From assembly GCA_021204605.1 (NCBI GenBank), contig JAJPZD010000060.1, positions 1 to 9,356 on the forward strand: 9,356 bases of DNA, read 5' to 3'. Source of the DNA: Prevotella sp. GTDB taxonomy: Bacteria; Bacteroidota; Bacteroidia; Bacteroidales; Bacteroidaceae. Shown here piece after piece: positions 6,256-9,356 of the stretch. Numbering within the stretch: position 1 is the first letter of the stretch; each line of letters starts with the position of its first letter. Below the pieces are notes generated by a model, which was not told where the DNA came from, ran no database searches, and was given only the letters and a program-made list of their open reading frames with translations. The translations under genes were made by a program, and so were the position numbers.

Positions 6256-7542
6256 ATGATTTCAAAGAAATTGCATTTTGAGACCTTACAGCTCCATGTG
6301 GGCCAGGAACAGGCTGACATCGCCACAGGTGCGAGGGCAGTGCCTATCTACCAGACTACTTCCTACGTGTTCAAAGACTCTGAACAGGCATCAGCACGTT
6401 TTGACCTGCGTGAGGATGGAAACATCTACGGAAGACTGACAAATCCTACTCAGGAAATATTTGAAAAACGCATGGCGGCTCTTGAAGGCGGAGTGGCTGC
6501 TTTGGCAGTGGCATCAGGTGCGGCAGCCATAACCTACGCATTCCTCAACATCCTGCAGAAAGGCGACCATATCGTCTCTGAAAAAACTCTTTACGGCGGC
6601 TCTTACAACCTTTTAGCACATACATTTGAATCATACGGAATAAGCACGACATTCGTGGACTCTGATGACCCTTCAAACTTCGAGAACGCCATTCAGGATA
6701 ACACCAAGGCTCTCTACATCGAGACATTGGGTAATCCCAACTCCAACATCGTTGACATCGAGGCTATCGCCAAAATAGCTCACAGCCATGGCATCCCTCT
6801 TATCATCGACAACACCTTCGGCACTCCTTATTTAATACGTCCTATCGAGCACGGTGCGGACATCGTGGTACACTCCGCAACGAAATTCATCGGCGGCCAC
6901 GGCTCCTCATTAGGCGGCGTTATCGTTGACTCGGGAAAGTTCGACTGGAAAGCATCGGGCAAGTTTCCACAAATCACTGAACCAGACCCTAACTACCATG
7001 GGGGCAAGTTTATCGAAATGGCAGGAGCTGCCGCTTACATCACCAGAATACGTGCCGTAGTGCTCCGCGACTTAGGAGCGGCAATCAGTCCTTTCAATGC
7101 CTTCCTCTTGCTGCAAGGCTTGGAGACCTTGTCCCTCCGTGTGGAACGACACATTGAAAACACCCTGAAAATAGTTGACTACCTCAAGAACCACCCGAAA
7201 GTAAAGAAGGTAAACCACCCTGCACTGCCCGACAGAGCCGACCACGAACTCTACAAGAGATATTTCCCTAACGGTGCCGGCTCCATATTCACTTTCAATA
7301 TCAACGGCGGCCGTGAGGAGGCTTTCCGCTTCGTTGACAGCCTGAAAATATTCTCCCTGCTTGCCAACGTTGCAGATGTGAAGTCGCTCGTCATTCACCC
7401 CGCAAGCACCACTCACTCGCAACTATCTCCCGAAGAACTTCTTGAACAGGGCATCGAACAGGGCACTATCCGCCTCTCTATTGGTACCGAGCATGTTGAC
7501 GACCTCATCGACGACCTCGACCAGGCTCTCTCCAAAGTCTAA
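6256..7542 (+). CDS. metY: O-acetylhomoserine sulfhydrylase (O-acetylhomoserine aminocarboxypropyltransferase)
   Basis: A 428-aa PLP enzyme of the Cys/Met metabolism family, normal length for O-acetylhomoserine sulfhydrylases. It joins O-acetylhomoserine and sulfide to give homocysteine, the direct-sulfhydrylation route to methionine. Visible: P-I-Y-Q-T-T-S at 30-36, Y58-G-R60 (phosphate contact from the neighbouring subunit), S87-G-A (cofactor phosphate loop), Y113-G-G (ring stacking), N160-P, D185-N-T-F (pyridine nitrogen contact), and S207-A-T-K210 with the Schiff-base lysine. The C-terminal H-P-A-S-T-T-H-S-Q-L and R-L-S-I-G-T-E segments are typical of the family. Several members also accept O-acetylserine. 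The long insert after K210 (about 225-260) favours this group over cystathionine gamma-synthase. cysK follows on the same strand. Confidence 0.95.
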   Translation: MISKKLHFETLQLHVGQEQADIATGARAVPIYQTTSYVFKDSEQASARFDLREDGNIYGRLTNPTQEIFEKRMAALEGGVAALAVASGAAAITYAFLNILQKGDHIVSEKTLYGGSYNLLAHTFESYGISTTFVDSDDPSNFENAIQDNTKALYIETLGNPNSNIVDIEAIAKIAHSHGIPLIIDNTFGTPYLIRPIEHGADIVVHSATKFIGGHGSSLGGVIVDSGKFDWKASGKFPQITEPDPNYHGGKFIEMAGAAAYITRIRAVVLRDLGAAISPFNAFLLLQGLETLSLRVERHIENTLKIVDYLKNHPKVKKVNHPALPDRADHELYKRYFPNGAGSIFTFNINGGREEAFRFVDSLKIFSLLANVADVKSLVIHPASTTHSQLSPEELLEQGIEQGTIRLSIGTEHVDDLIDDLDQALSKV

Positions 7543-7560
7543 TTTTTCATCCTCTTTCAT

Positions 7561-7650
7561 CCAATGTAGGGACAATGCTTCGCAAAATAAAAAATAAGAA
7601 ATGCCTGACGGGGTATAGGGCGGACAGAATAAATTCTATCCCTACATTGG
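7561..7650. repeat. 12-bp perfect inverted repeat, arms 66 bp apart
   Basis: CCAATGTAGGGA (7561-7572) and TCCCTACATTGG (7639-7650) are exact reverse complements. After the left arm comes CAATGCTTCGCA, which looks like the start of a longer hairpin (GACAATGC-TTC-GCATTGTC) whose right half is absent, so an originally compact palindrome may have been split by inserted DNA. That history is inference. Confidence 0.6.
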
Positions 7651-7689
7651 GTGTGACCCACGCACTCGGCTTGCCGCATCGAATTCTTA

Positions 7690-7749
7690 AAGTTGCGAGT
7701 AAGCAAGTGCAGGTAAGCTCGCTTAAACTTTGCCGAGCGTGAGCAACTT
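7690..7749. repeat. Structured intergenic element, copy A
   Basis: The outer stem is AAGTTGC (7690-7696) with GCAACTT (7743-7749); the inner stem is TAAGC (7714-7718) with GCTTA (7721-7725) around TC. Unpaired parts shared with copy B are GAxTAAGCxAxTxCAG on the left and CTxTGxxGAGCGTGA on the right. Both stems differ in sequence from copy B but pair equally well. If metY and cysK share a transcript, it would sit in the mRNA just before cysK. Confidence 0.6.
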
Positions 7750-7760
7750 CACCGTAGGTA

Positions 7761-7784
7761 ATTCTTAATTCTTAATTCTTAATT
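7761..7784. repeat. Heptamer array ATTCTTA, about 3.5 copies
   Basis: Three exact ATTCTTA units and a partial fourth end 8 bp before the cysK ATG, so the repeat plus a short A-run is the whole near leader of cysK. The same heptamer occurs at 9020-9038. Confidence 0.85.
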
Positions 7785-7792
7785 TAAAAAAC

Positions 7793-8743
7793 ATGGTTAG
7801 AATAAGCACTTCCCTTACCGACCTAATCGGTAACACTCCATTATTGGAAATATCAAAACTCGCTCAAAAGCAAGGAGCGAAAGCACAAGTAATAGTAAAA
7901 TTAGAATATTTCAACCCTGGCGGAAGCGTAAAGGACCGTATCGCTCTATCTATGATTGAGGATGCGGAAGCAAAAGGCATCCTGAAGCCCGGCTCCGTAA
8001 TCATCGAACCGACAAGCGGAAACACTGGCGTAGGCCTCGCCTGGGTGTCTATCGTAAAAGGCTACCGCACAATCCTTACCATGCCCGAAACAATGAGCCT
8101 TGAACGCCGCAACCTGCTCAAGGCTATGGGAGCGGAATTAGTACTGACAGATGGTGCGAAAGGTATGAAAGGGGCTATTGAGAAAGCTGATGAGCTGTGC
8201 GCCTCCACGCCAAATGCCATCATACCGGGACAATTCGTAAACCCTGCAAACCCTGCCGCCCACGTCCGCACTACAGCCCAGGAGATTTGGAACGACACCG
8301 ACGGCAAAGTGGATATCTTCGTATCAGCAGTCGGCACCGGCGGGACGGTAAGCGGCGTGGCGGAAGGCCTCAAAGCTCACAACCCGAATATCAAAGTTGT
8401 TGCCGTAGAACCGGATGCCTCGCCGGTCCTCTCAGGAGGCAAACCGGGGTCTCACAAAATACAGGGTATCGGTGCCGGCTTCATTCCTGACACCTACAAC
8501 GCTAAGTTGATAGACTCCGTTTTCCGTGTTACCGACGATGATGCCATACGCACCAGCAGACAATTAGCTCATACCGAAGGCCTCTTAGTTGGCATCTCCT
8601 CCGGCGCTGCCGCATACGCTGCCCTGCAGATTGCGAAACAGCCCGAAAACGAGGGTAAGCAAATCGTCGCCCTTCTCCCCGACACCGGCGAGCGTTACCT
8701 CTCCACCATCCTCTACGACTTCGATGGCTACCCGTTGGAGTGA
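7793..8743 (+). CDS. cysK: Cysteine synthase A (O-acetylserine sulfhydrylase)
   Basis: A 316-aa fold-type II PLP enzyme of normal length. It makes cysteine from O-acetylserine and sulfide. Visible: N14-T-P, P42-G-G-S-V-K47-D-R (Schiff-base lysine), T74-S-G-N-T-G79 (substrate loop), G181-T-G-G-T185 (phosphate cup), H221-K-I-Q-G-I-G-A-G (cysteine synthase signature), G268-I-S-S-G (the Ser near the pyridine nitrogen) and P296-D-T-G-E-R-Y. These favour CysK over cystathionine beta-synthase or threonine synthase; no regulatory domain is attached. The spacer after metY has no convincing promoter, so co-transcription is possible. Heptamer repeats touch both ends: an array ends 8 bp before the start, and another begins on the last base of the TGA stop. 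Confidence 0.95.
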   Translation: MVRISTSLTDLIGNTPLLEISKLAQKQGAKAQVIVKLEYFNPGGSVKDRIALSMIEDAEAKGILKPGSVIIEPTSGNTGVGLAWVSIVKGYRTILTMPETMSLERRNLLKAMGAELVLTDGAKGMKGAIEKADELCASTPNAIIPGQFVNPANPAAHVRTTAQEIWNDTDGKVDIFVSAVGTGGTVSGVAEGLKAHNPNIKVVAVEPDASPVLSGGKPGSHKIQGIGAGFIPDTYNAKLIDSVFRVTDDDAIRTSRQLAHTEGLLVGISSGAAAYAALQIAKQPENEGKQIVALLPDTGERYLSTILYDFDGYPLE

Positions 8744-8784
8744 AGAGTTAAGAATGAAGAATGAAGAATGAAGAATGAAGAGTT
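8743..8784. repeat. Heptamer array, six units, starting at the cysK stop
   Basis: Exactly six heptamers: AAGAGTT, four AAGAATG, AAGAGTT. The first unit overlaps the last base of the cysK stop codon. Positions 8769-8783 are the exact reverse complement of 8957-8971 in the next array, so the two arrays face each other. Confidence 0.9.
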
Positions 8785-8829
8785 GCCTGACGGTGTACCA
8801 CCTACGAATGGGGAAATTGAAAATGAAGA

Positions 8830-8891
8830 ATTTTCCGATTAAGCGAATACAGAGCCGAACTTGTTCGAGCTATGTTGAGCGTGAGGAAAAT
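8830..8891. repeat. Structured intergenic element, copy B
   Basis: The outer stem is ATTTTCC (8830-8836) with GGAAAAT (8885-8891); the inner stem is CGAAC (8856-8860) with GTTCG (8863-8867) around TT. The right-hand segment between the stems is 17 nt in both copies; the left is 19 here and 17 in copy A. GAGCGTGA before the right outer arm is identical in both. Confidence 0.6.
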
Positions 8892-8949
8892 CAACAAAGT
8901 TAATGAAAAATGAAAAATTGTATTGGGCCACATTCGGCTTGCCGCATCC

Positions 8950-8981
8950 ACTCTTCACTCTTCATTCTTCACTCTTCACTC
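8950..8981. repeat. Heptamer array ACTCTTC/ATTCTTC, about 4.5 copies
   Basis: Units ACTCTTC, ACTCTTC, ATTCTTC, ACTCTTC and a partial ACTC. On the other strand these read GAAGAGT/GAAGAAT, the same family as the array at 8743-8784 but inverted. Confidence 0.9.
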
Positions 8982-9002
8982 GGTCCTCAATAAATTGGGA
9001 CC
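8982..9002. repeat. Small bulged hairpin downstream of the barrel gene
   Basis: GGTCC (8982-8986) pairs with GGACC (8998-9002) and CAAT (8988-8991) with ATTG (8994-8997) around AA, with one bulged T. It lies 22 nt after the stop of the minus-strand barrel gene but lacks a T-run on either side, so a terminator call is not justified. Confidence 0.4.
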
Positions 9003-9019
9003 CTACAGTGCCGCATCGA

Positions 9020-9038
9020 ATTCTTAATTCTTAATTCT
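9020..9038. repeat. Heptamer array ATTCTTA overlapping the end of the barrel gene
   Basis: Two exact ATTCTTA units and most of a third. The stop codon of the minus-strand gene (9024-9026) and its last codons, encoding R-I-K-N, lie inside it. It continues from a 19-bp copy of the sequence at 7672-7690. Confidence 0.85.
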
Positions 9039-9356
9039 AGAAATTTCGCTCTCTCCCGCGCCTGTTCCCTTGTACTTGCTTCCTGCGGCGTTGAACTTGT
9101 AATTCACCGACACTCCTACCATTCGGTTATACGGTATGCCTCTTTTTTTCACCGTTCCAATGGAACTGTACATCGTAAACGAGTCTCTCTGACTGCGGAA
9201 GATGTCGTTGGCATAGAAACGGAGCGTGAGATTATCCTTCAGCAGTTTCTTCGTAATAGAGAAATTCAGAATCTGCTGCTTATACGCCCTCGTGAAACAC
9301 CAGTCATTGGTGGTGGCGTACATATAATTCAGGTTTATGACAAACGAATGGGGCAA
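9024..9356 (-). CDS. Outer membrane beta-barrel protein (TonB-receptor-like, OMP_b-brl_3 type), 3' end only
   Basis: The last 110 codons of a gene whose start lies beyond the right edge; the frame is open to the edge, so no start is claimed. Alternating strands are visible: S-F-V-I-N-L-N-Y-M-Y, the Q-I-L-N-F-S-I-T-K-K-L-L-K-D-N-L-T-L-R-F-Y-A-N-D-I-F segment, and the final strand Y-N-R-M-V-G-V-S-V-N-Y-K-F. This pattern and the following K-Y-K-G-T-G-A-G-E-S-E are typical of the C-terminus of large Bacteroidetes TonB-dependent-receptor-like barrels that end in a short polar tail. Usual tails, as I recall them, end soon after G-x-x-E with K-N-R-L or similar; here the end is I-S-R-I-K-N, encoded by a heptamer repeat. 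It is convergent with cysK. The substrate cannot be told. Confidence 0.8.
   Translation of the reverse strand: MPHSFVINLNYMYATTNDWCFTRAYKQQILNFSITKKLLKDNLTLRFYANDIFRSQRDSFTMYSSIGTVKKRGIPYNRMVGVSVNYKFNAAGSKYKGTGAGESEISRIKN

Larger units (their letters stand above)
7543..7792. repeat. Repeat-rich metY-cysK spacer
   Basis: These 250 bp contain no gene-like frame and no good promoter or terminator. In order they hold a 12-bp inverted repeat (7561-7572/7639-7650), the module TGCCTGACGGGGTA (7602-7615), the 15-mer TCGGCTTGCCGCATC (7666-7680), a single heptamer-like GAATTCTTAA, a structured ~60-nt element (7690-7749) and a heptamer array against the cysK start. Most modules recur after cysK, which points to a family of interspersed intergenic repeats. 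Confidence 0.7.
8744..9023. repeat. Repeat-rich spacer between cysK and the barrel gene
   Basis: A 280-bp spacer between convergent genes with no gene-like frame. It holds TGCCTGACGGTGTA (8784-8797, 13 of 14 bases as at 7602), a structured element (8830-8891), TCGGCTTGCCGCATC (8934-8948, identical to 7666-7680), two facing heptamer arrays, a small hairpin (8982-9002) and a 19-bp exact repeat (9009-9027 equals 7672-7690). No intrinsic terminator with a T-run is apparent for either gene. Confidence 0.7.

Noticed and set aside
7725..7732. AAACTTTG as a cysK -7 promoter box
   Set aside because: The first base deviates from TAnnTTTG, and no TTG lies at 19-22 bp upstream (the nearest is 29 bp away).
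7690..7749. Integron attC site
   Set aside because: The GTTGC/GCAAC ends recall attC core sites, but GTTRRRY/RYYYAAC is not matched, and no integrase or cassette order is visible.
8982..9002. Terminator for cysK or the barrel gene
   Set aside because: A bulged 9-bp stem is present, but neither strand has a T-run after it.
8743..9038. CRISPR array
   Set aside because: The repeats are 7 bp in direct tandem with no spacers, and no cas gene is present.

Overview
The window reads as part of a Bacteroidales (Bacteroidota) chromosome; a Prevotella- or Bacteroides-like genome is the best guess. Support comes from the families (DUF2490, Cthe_2159-like lipoprotein, OmpA lipoprotein with a coiled coil, OMP_b-brl_3-type barrel), from short A-rich leaders that mostly lack a Shine-Dalgarno, and from several matches to the Bacteroidetes promoter (-33 TTTG / -7 TAnnTTTG, 19-22 bp apart). 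No tRNA, rRNA, CRISPR, transposase or phage gene was seen.

Left part (1-3870, all minus strand): a compact four-gene operon reading right to left. In order: a 619-aa beta-helix surface lipoprotein (Cthe_2159-like), a VTC-type polyphosphate polymerase domain protein, a five-helix membrane protein (DUF4956), and a DUF2490 outer-membrane-type protein cut by the left edge. Gaps are 20, -8 and 19 bp. The set looks like one envelope-spanning machine built around a cytoplasmic polyphosphate-type polymerase, and it is the most interesting gene content here.

Middle part (3954-6074, minus strand): an OmpA/MotB-type peptidoglycan-binding lipoprotein with a clear intrinsic terminator; an unrecognised 96-aa protein with its own promoter and an unusual G-U-rich 3' hairpin; a possible 40-aa small ORF; and an Lrp/AsnC-family regulator.

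Right part (6075-8743): the regulator is transcribed divergently from metY (O-acetylhomoserine sulfhydrylase), with back-to-back promoters and two phased pseudo-palindromes between them. metY is followed on the same strand by cysK (cysteine synthase). Together these enzymes incorporate sulfide into homocysteine and cysteine, and the regulator is the obvious candidate controller.

The spacers around cysK (7543-7792 and 8744-9023) are packed with repeats: heptamer arrays (AAGAATG/AAGAGTG/AAGAATT and complements), a 15-bp and a 19-bp exact repeat, and two copies of a ~60-nt element whose two stems differ in sequence but keep pairing. The window ends in the 3' end of a minus-strand outer-membrane beta-barrel gene whose last codons lie inside a heptamer array.
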